From JBFMCC01 sp037445635 (lineage in GTDB: Bacteria; Chloroflexota; Anaerolineae; Anaerolineales; Villigracilaceae): a DNA stretch of 64,000 nt. Of this stretch, positions 8,299 through 16,422 are shown piece by piece. Each line of letters starts with the position of its first letter. Within the stretch, counting starts at the first letter, position 1. The notes beneath the pieces were generated by a model, which had not been told where the DNA came from, ran no database searches, and saw only the letters and a list, made by a program, of their open reading frames with translations. Position numbers and translations under genes: made by a program. The stretch spans positions 5,410-69,409 of the forward strand of contig JBBIKC010000014.1 in assembly GCA_037445635.1 (NCBI GenBank), given 5' to 3'.

Positions 8299-8328
8299 CA
8301 GTGATCAATTTTCAACAATCAATTTCTG
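8299..8328. repeat. Degenerate heptamer array, GATCAATTTTCAACAATCAA
   Basis: Degenerate seven-base periodicity (GTGATCA, ATTTTCA, ACAATCA, ATTTCTG). It supplies the last codons and the stop (8305-8307) of the membrane protein gene and the 5' flank of the aminotransferase gene. Confidence 0.6.
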
Positions 8329-9168
8329 ATGCGTGGCAGGTAGAGAGGCGGAGTTCGCCTTGATATATAAATAAACAAGGGTGATCAGTATTAGAAAGAA
8401 AGAATATTGGATTGTCCCAACAACAACATCGTATGCCAAAACCACAGGGGTCCGGGTAATAGCAGTAAACATTTCTACGAAGGAAGTATATGACGAAATC
8501 GGGAGGGGGATGATACCGACTCCAGTAGCCATGGAACCCAGATAGAGTCGCACAGAGGAGCAGATGATGGAAATCAAAGCGTTAACAACGTATATGGTTA
8601 TAAAAAAACCAAAGTTACCACTTAACATACGAAGACCTTGTAAAGAGTTTGTAAATGCCCCCTTCCCGCCATCAAGTAGGATTCTTTGCCCCAATGAAAT
8701 AGAGCCGAGACTGAGAAAACCAATAATCAAAATCCACAAAGGTAAAATCACCATGAGAAACGAAGCATCGCCCATGGACACAAAAAACAAAACCAAACAG
8801 GCGAAAGGTAGAGCATAGACAAAAGAGAGAAGGAGGCCAGCCAGTATCTGACCCAAAAACCTCCAGAAATATTTCTTGGTTTCTTGGAATATTCCTTTAG
8901 GTTGGCCTCCCTTTTCAATCTGGAAAATCATCAAATTAATCGCCAACGGAATACCCAACAATAGTATAGTGCCAACAACCAAGTCAACTGTATTCAGAAA
9001 CATGACCAGACCAAGTGACTGAGATTTCCTTGCCACAGATAAAAAATAATAAAACGCAAAGTTATATAGATTATGACCTAAAGGCAGGAGCCAAAACAAC
9101 GGATAATGAAAAATCATCCGAAAGGTACGGGAATAGATTTGGCCAATCGCAATTAACATGAGCACCAT
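8305..9168 (-). CDS. AT-rich multi-pass membrane protein, unknown function
   Basis: 287 residues with about six or seven hydrophobic segments separated by short polar loops. No family motif recognised; the overall pattern (two-helix blocks, LSLGSISLGQ, LIALVYLYIKANS-like C-terminal helix) resembles DUF-type glycerophosphoryl-diester-phosphodiesterase-membrane or YihY-like domains, but I cannot assign it. Base composition is clearly lower in GC than both neighbours (many AAA, TAT and ATA codons), which suggests recent acquisition. The last residues, KLIVEN, and the stop codon derive from a repeat unit. Confidence 0.75.
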   Translation of the reverse strand: MVLMLIAIGQIYSRTFRMIFHYPLFWLLPLGHNLYNFAFYYFLSVARKSQSLGLVMFLNTVDLVVGTILLLGIPLAINLMIFQIEKGGQPKGIFQETKKYFWRFLGQILAGLLLSFVYALPFACLVLFFVSMGDASFLMVILPLWILIIGFLSLGSISLGQRILLDGGKGAFTNSLQGLRMLSGNFGFFITIYVVNALISIICSSVRLYLGSMATGVGIIPLPISSYTSFVEMFTAITRTPVVLAYDVVVGTIQYSFFLILITLVYLYIKANSASLPATHQKLIVEN

Positions 9169-9171
9169 CCC

Positions 9172-9651
9172 CTACTTGTCATGCGACAAAGTCTTTTTCA
9201 AATCTCGATAATGAAGCTGATTATGAATGTACAACATCTTGACCATCTCGCGCAGGGTGGTCTGGCCGAGGAAGGGATGGCGGCCCCTCTTTTCGAGTTC
9301 GGGTTCCTGCAAGCCCGAGACCCACGCAACCGACTCTGCGCGCATGGATTTGTATTGTTCCAGCAGTTCCTGCGGCGTCAGTTCGCGGGTCTTTTCCTGC
9401 TGGCGCGCGTTGTAGCGGTCAATCGAAAAATCGTCCGTGACACCTTCGCCGCCCTGACGAATCTGCTCGAAGAGTCGCACCAGGCCGCGCTCGGAGGTGA
9501 CGAAATGCGAGAGCACCATGCGGACGGTCCAGGTCGCGCCTTCGGTGTAGACTTCCGCCCGCCACTGGTCTTCGGTCAGCGCGGCGAAGAAGTCGGACAT
9601 TTTTTGTCCTTCGGTTTTCAACTTCTCGGCAAGTTCCGTTGTTTCGGACAT
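9172..9651 (-). CDS. DinB-like four-helix-bundle protein
   Basis: 159 residues. Matches the DinB/YfiT superfamily (maleylpyruvate isomerase-like, often thiol-dependent transferases): N-terminal helix with TEDQWRAEVYTEGATWTVRMVLSHF, central helix, and C-terminal EMVKMLYIHNQLHYRDLKK. His at ~49 and two His in HNQLHYRD (about 145-149) are positioned as the metal triad of the family. Substrate unknown. It ends three bases after the membrane-protein start, and is on the same strand as its neighbours. Confidence 0.8.
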   Translation of the reverse strand: MSETTELAEKLKTEGQKMSDFFAALTEDQWRAEVYTEGATWTVRMVLSHFVTSERGLVRLFEQIRQGGEGVTDDFSIDRYNARQQEKTRELTPQELLEQYKSMRAESVAWVSGLQEPELEKRGRHPFLGQTTLREMVKMLYIHNQLHYRDLKKTLSHDK

Positions 9652-9680
9652 AGAGTTTCCTTATTTCGATATAGAGCACA

Positions 9681-9700
9681 CCCTTTGACTACGCTCAGGG
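9681..9700. repeat. Short palindromic repeat CCCTTTGACTACGCTCAGGG
   Basis: Small element in the 81-base gap between the SDR and DinB genes; it resembles a CCCT-TTGACTACGCTC-AGGG unit common as an intergenic repeat in many bacteria. Only one copy seen here. Confidence 0.45.
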
Positions 9701-9732
9701 TAAACTCTGAGCACGGAGAATTCTTGGCGGAA

Positions 9733-10458
9733 TCAGATCAATGAATAACCGCCATCTACAACAATGGTCTGGCCCGTGACGTACTCGTTTTTGAGCAGGT
9801 ATTCCAGCGCGGCGGCGATTTCGGTCAATTCGGCGGGACGCTGCAACGGCAGGCGTGCAATCATTTTATCCCATTGTTCGGTCGAGACGATATCGGAATG
9901 CAGGACGAGACCCGGCGCGATGGCGTTGACGCGCACGCGCGGCGCGAAGGCGCGGGCGAGGACTTTGGTCAGCGATTCGAGCGCGGCCTTGCTGACCGTG
10001 TAGGCGGGATAGGCGTGCCAGGATTTTTGCGCGGCCACGTCGGTCACGTTGACGATCAGCCCGCCCTCGGTCATGCGTTTGGCAGCGGCCTGAGCGAGGA
10101 GAAAGGGCGCGCGCAGATTGAGGGCAAAGGCCGCGTCCCAGTCCGCGGCGGAGAGGGAACCCGCGTCCGCGCGGGACATGAGGGCGGCGGAATTGACCAA
10201 CAGGTTGAAGGTTGAGGATGAAATGAGCGAGTCAAGCGTCGCGGCGAGAGAATCGAGTTGCGCGAGGTCGATCAGGTCGGCGCGGGCGAGGATCACGCGG
10301 CTTCCGAGGGATTCAGCCTCGGCCCTGGTTTGACGCGCCTCGTCTTCGGCGGAATGGTAATGGAGCAGGAGGTCGTATCCGTTGCGGGCGAGCGTCAGCG
10401 CGAAGGTCTTGCCGAGGCGATGCGCGCCGCCCGTGACGAGGGCAAGGGGGCGAGTCAT
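9733..10458 (-). CDS. Short-chain dehydrogenase, pteridine-reductase-like
   Basis: 241 residues. Rossmann-fold oxidoreductase. The cofactor motif is TGGAHRLG (9-16), i.e. TGxxxRxG, in which Arg replaces the usual second Gly; this and the NVTD segment (137-140, Asp where most SDRs have the catalytic Ser) are hallmarks of PTR1/FolM-type NADPH-dependent pteridine reductases. Tyr153 and Lys157 (YTVSK) complete the active site; C-terminal VTGQTIVVDGGYSL is typical. It probably reduces a dihydropterin or dihydrofolate, useful where a classical folA is absent. Start ATG 10458 is chosen because the upstream part of the frame runs through the palindromic repeat at 10474-10506. Confidence 0.85.
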   Translation of the reverse strand: MTRPLALVTGGAHRLGKTFALTLARNGYDLLLHYHSAEDEARQTRAEAESLGSRVILARADLIDLAQLDSLAATLDSLISSSTFNLLVNSAALMSRADAGSLSAADWDAAFALNLRAPFLLAQAAAKRMTEGGLIVNVTDVAAQKSWHAYPAYTVSKAALESLTKVLARAFAPRVRVNAIAPGLVLHSDIVSTEQWDKMIARLPLQRPAELTEIAAALEYLLKNEYVTGQTIVVDGGYSLI

Positions 10459-10473
10459 GCCCCGATTATAAAG

Positions 10474-10506
10474 AGAAACCCGTTTTCCGTGAGAAAACGG
10501 GGTTCT
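10474..10506. repeat. Palindromic repeat, GAAACCCGTTTTC type
   Basis: Arms 10474-10487 and 10493-10506 pair over 14 bases with one mismatch; loop CGTGA. Similar in layout to the GAAACC/GGTTTC element at 55695-55727. No T-run follows on either strand, so it is read as a REP-like element or mRNA-stabilising hairpin, not a terminator. Confidence 0.65.
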
Positions 10507-10519
10507 GTGGAGAGGTTTC

Positions 10520-11482
10520 TCAGCCTCTGAAGAAGTTGGAAATAAAGAACCAGATATTCGCAGGCCGTTCGGCAAGTCTCCTCATGAAATACGGATACCA
10601 GTGCGTTCCAAACGGGACGTAAACTCGGACGGGATAACCCTGTTTCGCCAGCGACTCCTGAAGGTCGCGGCGGATGCCATAGAGCATTTGGAATTCCATC
10701 GCGTCCCGAGGCAGGCCAATCTTGTTCGCGTATTGTTTGGCAAACTCGATGCGCTTCTCGTCGTGCGTGGCGATGGCGGGGATGGGCGGGATGCGCCCGT
10801 CGCGGCTTTCCGTGGACCCGTCGGCCAGCGCCGCGTCGAGGAGAATCTTCGAGAGCAGGTCATAATTGGCATCGGTATCGGCTTTTTTCGGATAGGCCTT
10901 GTCGGGCGGTTCCTTGTAGGCGCCTTTGACGAGGCGGAAGCGCGTCTTCTTTTCGAGCAGGGCGCGTGTGTCCGCCTCGGCGCGATAGAGGTATGCCTGC
11001 ACAGCCATGCCAAAGGTCTTGTTGTCGAAGCCCTGTTCGAGCATGGCGTGGTAGATGGAAATCGTCGTGTCGGTATAGGGTGTGTCTTCGATGTCAATGC
11101 GGATGAAATTGTGATGTTCCTTCGCGCGCTGGAGGATGCGCTGGAGGTTGGCGCGGCAGATGGATTCGTCCAGCCCCATGCCGATCTGTGTCAGTTTGAT
11201 GGATACATTCGCGTGGACGCCGGCGCGGTCAATCTCATCGAGGATTCTCAAAATATCGTCCGTTGCCTGTGATGCTTCTTCGGTCGTCGAAGTGTGTTCC
11301 CCCAGATGATCGAGCGTGGCATTGATCCCCTTTGCATTCAACTCCCGCACTACACGGATAGCGTCTTCGATGGTCGTCCCGGCGATAAAGCGGGAGGCGG
11401 TGCGCCAGGCGAATTTCCAGCCCGTCACCAGCCGCTGTGCCCAGAGCGCCTTGGAGAGATAGATCAGGAAGGAACGGAGCAT
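10520..11482 (-). CDS. Proline dehydrogenase (monofunctional, FAD-dependent)
   Basis: 320 residues, the usual size of monofunctional PRODH. Oxidises L-proline to pyrroline-5-carboxylate and passes electrons to the quinone pool. Conserved segments of the beta-alpha barrel: NATLDHLGEH near 54-63, SIKLTQIG near 93-100, RIDIEDTPYTD near 127-137, RLVKGAYKEP near 182-191, EFQMLYGIR near 262-270 and YVPFGTHWYPYFMRRLAERP near 281-300 with the substrate-binding Arg pair. The partner pyrroline-5-carboxylate dehydrogenase is not next to it. A palindromic repeat separates it from the SDR gene downstream. Confidence 0.95.
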   Translation of the reverse strand: MLRSFLIYLSKALWAQRLVTGWKFAWRTASRFIAGTTIEDAIRVVRELNAKGINATLDHLGEHTSTTEEASQATDDILRILDEIDRAGVHANVSIKLTQIGMGLDESICRANLQRILQRAKEHHNFIRIDIEDTPYTDTTISIYHAMLEQGFDNKTFGMAVQAYLYRAEADTRALLEKKTRFRLVKGAYKEPPDKAYPKKADTDANYDLLSKILLDAALADGSTESRDGRIPPIPAIATHDEKRIEFAKQYANKIGLPRDAMEFQMLYGIRRDLQESLAKQGYPVRVYVPFGTHWYPYFMRRLAERPANIWFFISNFFRG

Positions 11483-11554
11483 GTGTCACCTTCGGGGAAA
11501 AGCGTAATGTGCCCTGCCCGTTGATTCTAGCACAAGTGCCCGGATTGAATATGT

Positions 11555-11580
11555 TATACTTTTTAGGTGACTTAAATCAC
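11555..11580 (+). promoter_or_regulatory. Candidate -10 box and CRP/FNR-like palindrome
   Basis: TATACT (11555-11560) is followed by GTGACTTAAATCAC (11567-11580), a GTGA-N6-TCAC palindrome of the kind bound by CRP/FNR-family regulators. No good -35 is seen, compatible with an activator- or repressor-controlled promoter. Lies 14 bases before the TTG start of the next gene. Confidence 0.4.
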
Positions 11581-11593
11581 TTCGCGAGGCTCC

Positions 11594-13090
11594 TTGAGAA
11601 ACCGTAACGCGTCCCTCATCCTTCGAGGCGTTTCCGCTCTCTTTCTGGTCTTTGCCATTATCCTGACCATCATTGCGCTGGTCGGATACAGCCGCCAGCG
11701 CAATAACTACCCGCCGGGCATGACCATCGGCGGCGTGGCGGTGGGCGGCGTGGATCCTCAAACCGCCTCCCAGCGCGTCCTGCAGGTGTACTCCTCCCCG
11801 GTCGAGCTTCAGTACGCGGGCGCGGTCATCCTGGTGGACCCGCTGGTGGCGGGCTTCGAGATAGACCTCGATACCATGCTCGCCGCAGCCGACCTGACCC
11901 GCACCGGCTCCTCGTTCTGGGGCGGATTCTGGGACTATTTATGGAATCGCGAATCCGCGTCGGCTGCGGTGCCGCTCAGCGCCACGGTCTCGAAAGAGCG
12001 TCTGCGCGCCTTCCTCCAAAACGAGGTCGCCGCCCGATACGATACGCCGCCGACGCCCCCACAGCCCATCCCCGGCAGTGTCAGTTTCATCCCCGGCCAG
12101 CCCGGCCAGAGTCTCGATATTGACCGCGCCCTCATCCTCGTGGAGGATGCTCTGCGCTCGCCGACCAACCGCATCGTCGCGCTCAGCTCGCGGACCACCG
12201 TGTCGGCGCGTCCCACCATTGAAAACCTGGAGATCCTGCTCAAACAGGTGATCGAACTTTCGGGCTTCGACGGCGTGATCGGCGTATATATGCTCGACCT
12301 GCAAACGGGACAGGAGATTCATTTCGCATCGGAGGGCAACCAGCCCCTCAGCGTCTCACCCGACGTGGCCTTCGGCGCCTCCAGCACAGCCAAGATTCCC
12401 ATCATGGTGGCATATTTTTCACAATACGGTTCCGCCGCGCTGGAAGAGAATACGACCGAACTTCTGATAGACATGATCCGCCGCTCCGAAAATCCGCCTG
12501 CAGACCGCTTCATGGTCAGCCTGGACGAAGAGCGCGGCCCGCTGGTCGTAACCGAACGAATGCAGGCTCTCGGTCTCACCAACACATTCATGGCCGGCTA
12601 TTTTTACGACGGCGCACCCCTGTTGCAAATCATCAACACGCCTGCCAATCAACGCACGGACGTAACCACCAATCCCGACCGCTACAATCAAACCACACCT
12701 TCCGACATGGGCATGCTGCTCGAAGACCTATATCAATGTGCGGAGACCGGCGGAGGCGCACTGGTGGCTGTATTTCCCGCAACGATGAATCAACAGGTAT
12801 GCCGGCAGATGATCGACATTCTTGTGCAGGATAAACTCGGCGCGCTGTTGCAGGCCGGCGTCCCGGAAGGAACGCTCATCGCCCACAAGCACGGCTGGGT
12901 CACGAATCCGCTGACGGGTGTCATTGATAACGTGAGCGACGCCGCCATCGTCTATTCCCCCGGAGGAAACTACATCCTGGTCGTTTACGCCTACCATCCC
13001 GTGCAGATCGTGTGGGATACCACCGCTAATCCGCTCTTCGCCCAGATCTCTCAGGCGGTCTATAACTATTTCAACGTTTCCACACAGTAG
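11594..13090 (+). CDS. Membrane-anchored serine hydrolase, class A beta-lactamase fold
   Basis: 498 residues. N-terminal membrane anchor (~8-32), a VanW/YoaR-type repeat region (~40-205; PPGMTIGGVAVGGV and a second TPPQPIPGSVSF unit), then a beta-lactamase/transpeptidase-like domain. The catalytic SxxK is Ser264-Thr-Ala-Lys267, an SDN-like Ser-Glu-Asn is at 298-300, and HKHGW near 436 takes the place of KTG. It probably acts outside the membrane on cell-wall or beta-lactam substrates; resistance should not be assumed, as the SEN and HKHG motifs are atypical. Start TTG at 11594 sits after GAGG; the next ATGs fall inside the domain. Confidence 0.82.
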   Translation: MRNRNASLILRGVSALFLVFAIILTIIALVGYSRQRNNYPPGMTIGGVAVGGVDPQTASQRVLQVYSSPVELQYAGAVILVDPLVAGFEIDLDTMLAAADLTRTGSSFWGGFWDYLWNRESASAAVPLSATVSKERLRAFLQNEVAARYDTPPTPPQPIPGSVSFIPGQPGQSLDIDRALILVEDALRSPTNRIVALSSRTTVSARPTIENLEILLKQVIELSGFDGVIGVYMLDLQTGQEIHFASEGNQPLSVSPDVAFGASSTAKIPIMVAYFSQYGSAALEENTTELLIDMIRRSENPPADRFMVSLDEERGPLVVTERMQALGLTNTFMAGYFYDGAPLLQIINTPANQRTDVTTNPDRYNQTTPSDMGMLLEDLYQCAETGGGALVAVFPATMNQQVCRQMIDILVQDKLGALLQAGVPEGTLIAHKHGWVTNPLTGVIDNVSDAAIVYSPGGNYILVVYAYHPVQIVWDTTANPLFAQISQAVYNYFNVSTQ

Positions 13091-13122
13091 CGCAAGATAA
13101 ACTCTTGCGCTACAATCGCCCC

Positions 13123-13824
13123 ATGAGCGCCGCACTCGGACTCTTCCGCCTCCAGCAGATCGACTCACACATTGACCAGGCGAGGGCAAGGCTGGAAGCC
13201 ATCCGCCAGACGCTCGAAAACGACGCAGACCTCAAAGCGGCCTCCGCCAAACTAGCCGATGCGGAAGCCCGCGCCCGCGCCGCCAAAAGCGCCCTGAGCG
13301 ACGCCGAAGTCGAGGCGCAAAGACAGCGCATCAAGATCGAACAGGCCGAAGCCAGCCTGTACGGAGGCGGTGTCCGCAACCCGAAGGAATTGCAGGACCT
13401 GCAGCACGATGTGGCTTCGCTCAAGAAACATCTCGTCACGCTGGAGGACCGTCTCCTCGACGCCATGCTGGCGAACGAGACGGCCGAATCGGCCCTGGCC
13501 GAAGCCCGCGCCGAGATGAAACAGGTGGAGGCCAGCCGCGGAAGTCAGTATCAAAATCTGGCCGGTGAGCAGGCCGAACTGAACCATCAAATGGACCGTT
13601 ATACGGCCGAACGGCAGGCCGTCCTGAGCGCGCTGGACGTCAAGTGGCTCGACTTATACCAGTCTCTGCGCACGGAACGACGCGGTATCGCCGTAACCTC
13701 CATCACGGACGGGGCATGCGCCTCCTGCGGCACGACCCTCACCGCCGCGCAGCAGCAGAACGCCCGCTCATCCGGCCAGCTCTTCCACTGCCCAACCTGC
13801 GGGCGGATTCTATACGCCGATTAA
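13123..13824 (+). CDS. Coiled-coil protein with C4-type zinc ribbon
   Basis: 233 residues. A long Ala/Glu/Arg-rich coiled coil (about 10-180, heptads broken by a GGGVRNPKELQDLQ turn) precedes a C-terminal zinc ribbon with CASC and CPTC pairs (near 199-202 and 223-226). This is the CdsZ/DUF164-type family of C4 zinc-ribbon proteins found in many bacteria; a role in RNA or ribosome-linked processes has been proposed for relatives but is not established. ATG at 13123 (MSAALGLFRLQQID) is the family-like start; an in-frame ATG six codons upstream is less likely. Three bases before the NACHT gene, so probably co-transcribed. Confidence 0.85.
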   Translation: MSAALGLFRLQQIDSHIDQARARLEAIRQTLENDADLKAASAKLADAEARARAAKSALSDAEVEAQRQRIKIEQAEASLYGGGVRNPKELQDLQHDVASLKKHLVTLEDRLLDAMLANETAESALAEARAEMKQVEASRGSQYQNLAGEQAELNHQMDRYTAERQAVLSALDVKWLDLYQSLRTERRGIAVTSITDGACASCGTTLTAAQQQNARSSGQLFHCPTCGRILYAD

Positions 13825-13827
13825 ACT

Positions 13828-16413
13828 ATGCGGTTCATCCTCGATCCGTTTTCATTCCTGATCGGATTCATCGTAGCCCTCGGCTTCGTGTGGCTGTATA
13901 ACCGCATGCGCCCGTTCCTCAAGGAAATGCAGGCCAACGCGGCCGCCGCGCGCGAAGAGGTCCAGGCGCGCCGTTCCAGCGGAGTAGAAGACAACCATCG
14001 CAGAATCACCCTGCGACGCGCGCAAGGCATGCACCTGGCCGCCTCGCTCTTCGCACTGGACGAAATCCTCCAGACGCCTCTGCTCATCGCCCCCCTGCCG
14101 CGCGTCGAGCCGGGCGGACCCCTGCTCACAGAAGACATCGTCACACAGACGCTTCCCTACATGCCGGCCTGGCCCGAGATCGCCGCATTATACGGCTATC
14201 CGACACTCACCCTGTCCAAGGCGCTCTCCGGCGGGACCAACCTGGTAATCACCGGCGAAGCCGGCCACGGAAAGACCGTCGCCCTGGCCCATCTCGCCTC
14301 CCTCGCCGCGAACCGCGACGCCAGCCTGGGAAGTTTGAGCAACGCCATCCCGTTCCTCCTGCACACCGCCGACCTCAATCTTCCGGTCGACCCGAAGAAC
14401 GTCCTGAATCCGATCCTCGCCGCGGTGGAGGTCAACGCGCCGATATTCGACCTGGGCAGGCTGCCGGGCTTCGTGCAGTATGCCTTCCAGGGCGGGCACG
14501 CGCTCTTCCTCCTCGACGGCTTCGACGAACTGCCGCTCGAACAGGAACAGGTGGTTTCCGAATACCTCAAAGCCCTGCTCGCGGCCTATCCCAAAATCCG
14601 AATCGTGACCACAGCCGCGCCCCAGCAACTCGACGGCCTGCTCGGCCTCGGTTTCGCGCCCCTGGCCGTCATGCCCTGGGGGCCTGTTCAGCAAAACGAA
14701 TTCATCCACCGCTGGGGACAGGTATGGAGTCAATTCGTCGGTGTGGATGACTGGACGCGGGGCGGGCTTCAGCAGGTGGATCCGATCTTGCTGGACAACT
14801 GGCTGGGCGCCGACAACCACGCGTTGACTCCCCTTGAGCTGACTCTCAAGGTCTGGGGCGGCTACGCAGGTGATAGCCTCGGTCCGCACGTGCTGGAATC
14901 CATCGCCGCGCACGTCCGCCGCGTGGCTCCAGCCAACACGCCGGCCGCCGCCCTCGAGACGCTGGCCATGCAGATCATCCTCACCGCCCAGCCGGCCTTC
15001 GATCCGCGCAGGGCACGCGAGTGGGTGCGCGCCTTTGAACCAGTCGAAGGGACGCCTGCTGCGGCGGAGACGGTCGGGACCGTTCAAAAACCCCAGACCG
15101 GGCCGCTCGGAGAACCGTCCAAATCCACGCCGCTTCCAACGACCGGTCCGCTCGGCAAGACCGGCCCGTTGGGACAGAAGTCCAGGCCGAGTCAGCCCAG
15201 GCAGCCCAGCGCGGGATTACTGGGAAAGATGGCCGCCTCCGGCCTGCTGGTGGCGCATCCCGGCAACAAAATGCGCTTTCTGCACCCGGTCTTCGCGGGA
15301 TACCTGGCCGGACGCGGACTATCGGCATTCAACGCTAGCCAGACCCTGCTCACCCAGCCCGATTGGACCGGCAAACTGCTTACACTGCGTTATCTGGCCG
15401 CCCACGTGGACGTGAGCAATCTGGTGGACGCACTGCTTCAGCAACCCGATCCGCTTCTGCGCCGTCCGCTCTTGAACATCGGCCGCTGGCTGCGCGATGC
15501 GCCTCGCGACGCGCCCTGGCGCAGCAAGGTCATGGCAGAGCTGGCGCAGCTCCTTCAAACCGAGGGCCTGCCGCGTGCCTTGCGCGGCCAGGCCATGGCG
15601 GCCTTCGCCTGGAGCGGCGATCCCGGCGCGGCGGCCTTCTTCCGCCAGGCGTTGAACTCGCTTTCGTTCGAACTCATTCCCCTGGCCGCGCTGGGAAGCG
15701 GATTCGCAAAAGACGTAAAGGCCATAGACCGGCTGGCGGCCGCCCTGTCCGCCCCCAGCGTCAACTCGCGGCGCGCGGCCTGCCTGGCGCTGGTCGCCAT
15801 CGGCACAGAACGATCACTCGAGCCGGTCGCCCGCGCCCTCCTGCAGGGCGATGAGGATCTGCGCCGCGCCGCGGCCGAAGCCCTCGCCAACGACCCGGTC
15901 GAAGGCCATGCCATGCTGCGCGACGGCGCGACCCTGGCGGACATCTTGGTGCGCCGCGCTGTAGTATACGGACTGGCGCGCCTTGAGGCTGAATGGGCAG
16001 TTGAAACACTGAGAAAGATGCAGGTCGCGGATGACCAGTGGGTGGTCCGCAACGCGGCCGGCGAAGTGCTGGACAGCAAGACCCATCCCGACCCGCGCGT
16101 GCCGGCCAGGCTCACCCGCCCGGCGGAAACGCCCTGGCTGGTCGAATTTGCAGGCAAGCAGGGCGTGGGAATCCCGCCCGGCGCGGCCGCCACCGATATC
16201 CTGCTCATGGCACTCAAGAACGGCAACGAGGACGAACGCCTGGGCGCGCTGCCCTACCTGCGCCGTACGCCCACCGAAGGCGTCATCAAGGCGTTCTACG
16301 CCGCCCTGCAAAGCGACGACCCTGAACTGCGCGATTACGTCTTCCAGACCTTGAGCGAACTGGGCGCGGCCGGCGTATACCTGCCCGACCCCGCACAGTT
16401 TGGTCTGGGGTAG
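13828..16413 (+). CDS. Membrane-anchored NACHT-type STAND NTPase with HEAT repeats
   Basis: 861 residues. Order: membrane helix (~8-27), short basic coil, NACHT-like NTPase (Walker A GEAGHGKT at 143-150; Walker B LFLLDGFDEL at 227-236 with the small-residue/acidic pattern of NACHT), a proline-rich linker containing three TGPLG units (near 424-456), then alpha-helical HEAT-like repeats to the C-terminus (RRAACLALVAIG, RRAAAEALANDP, RRAVVYGLARL). STAND NTPases are signal-activated switches; relatives serve in phage defence, but this one is tethered to the membrane and sits behind a housekeeping-like zinc-ribbon gene. No effector domain is visible. Function open. Confidence 0.8.
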   Translation: MRFILDPFSFLIGFIVALGFVWLYNRMRPFLKEMQANAAAAREEVQARRSSGVEDNHRRITLRRAQGMHLAASLFALDEILQTPLLIAPLPRVEPGGPLLTEDIVTQTLPYMPAWPEIAALYGYPTLTLSKALSGGTNLVITGEAGHGKTVALAHLASLAANRDASLGSLSNAIPFLLHTADLNLPVDPKNVLNPILAAVEVNAPIFDLGRLPGFVQYAFQGGHALFLLDGFDELPLEQEQVVSEYLKALLAAYPKIRIVTTAAPQQLDGLLGLGFAPLAVMPWGPVQQNEFIHRWGQVWSQFVGVDDWTRGGLQQVDPILLDNWLGADNHALTPLELTLKVWGGYAGDSLGPHVLESIAAHVRRVAPANTPAAALETLAMQIILTAQPAFDPRRAREWVRAFEPVEGTPAAAETVGTVQKPQTGPLGEPSKSTPLPTTGPLGKTGPLGQKSRPSQPRQPSAGLLGKMAASGLLVAHPGNKMRFLHPVFAGYLAGRGLSAFNASQTLLTQPDWTGKLLTLRYLAAHVDVSNLVDALLQQPDPLLRRPLLNIGRWLRDAPRDAPWRSKVMAELAQLLQTEGLPRALRGQAMAAFAWSGDPGAAAFFRQALNSLSFELIPLAALGSGFAKDVKAIDRLAAALSAPSVNSRRAACLALVAIGTERSLEPVARALLQGDEDLRRAAAEALANDPVEGHAMLRDGATLADILVRRAVVYGLARLEAEWAVETLRKMQVADDQWVVRNAAGEVLDSKTHPDPRVPARLTRPAETPWLVEFAGKQGVGIPPGAAATDILLMALKNGNEDERLGALPYLRRTPTEGVIKAFYAALQSDDPELRDYVFQTLSELGAAGVYLPDPAQFGLG

Positions 16414-16422
16414 GAGATTCAC

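Noticed and set aside
11594..13090. Antibiotic-resistance beta-lactamase
   Set aside because: The SxxK is present but the KTG motif is not, and a membrane anchor plus VanW-like repeats precede the domain; cell-wall function is more likely.
14188..15087. Long minus-strand frame across the NACHT gene
   Set aside because: Shadow frame with no recognisable domain; the plus frame carries Walker motifs.
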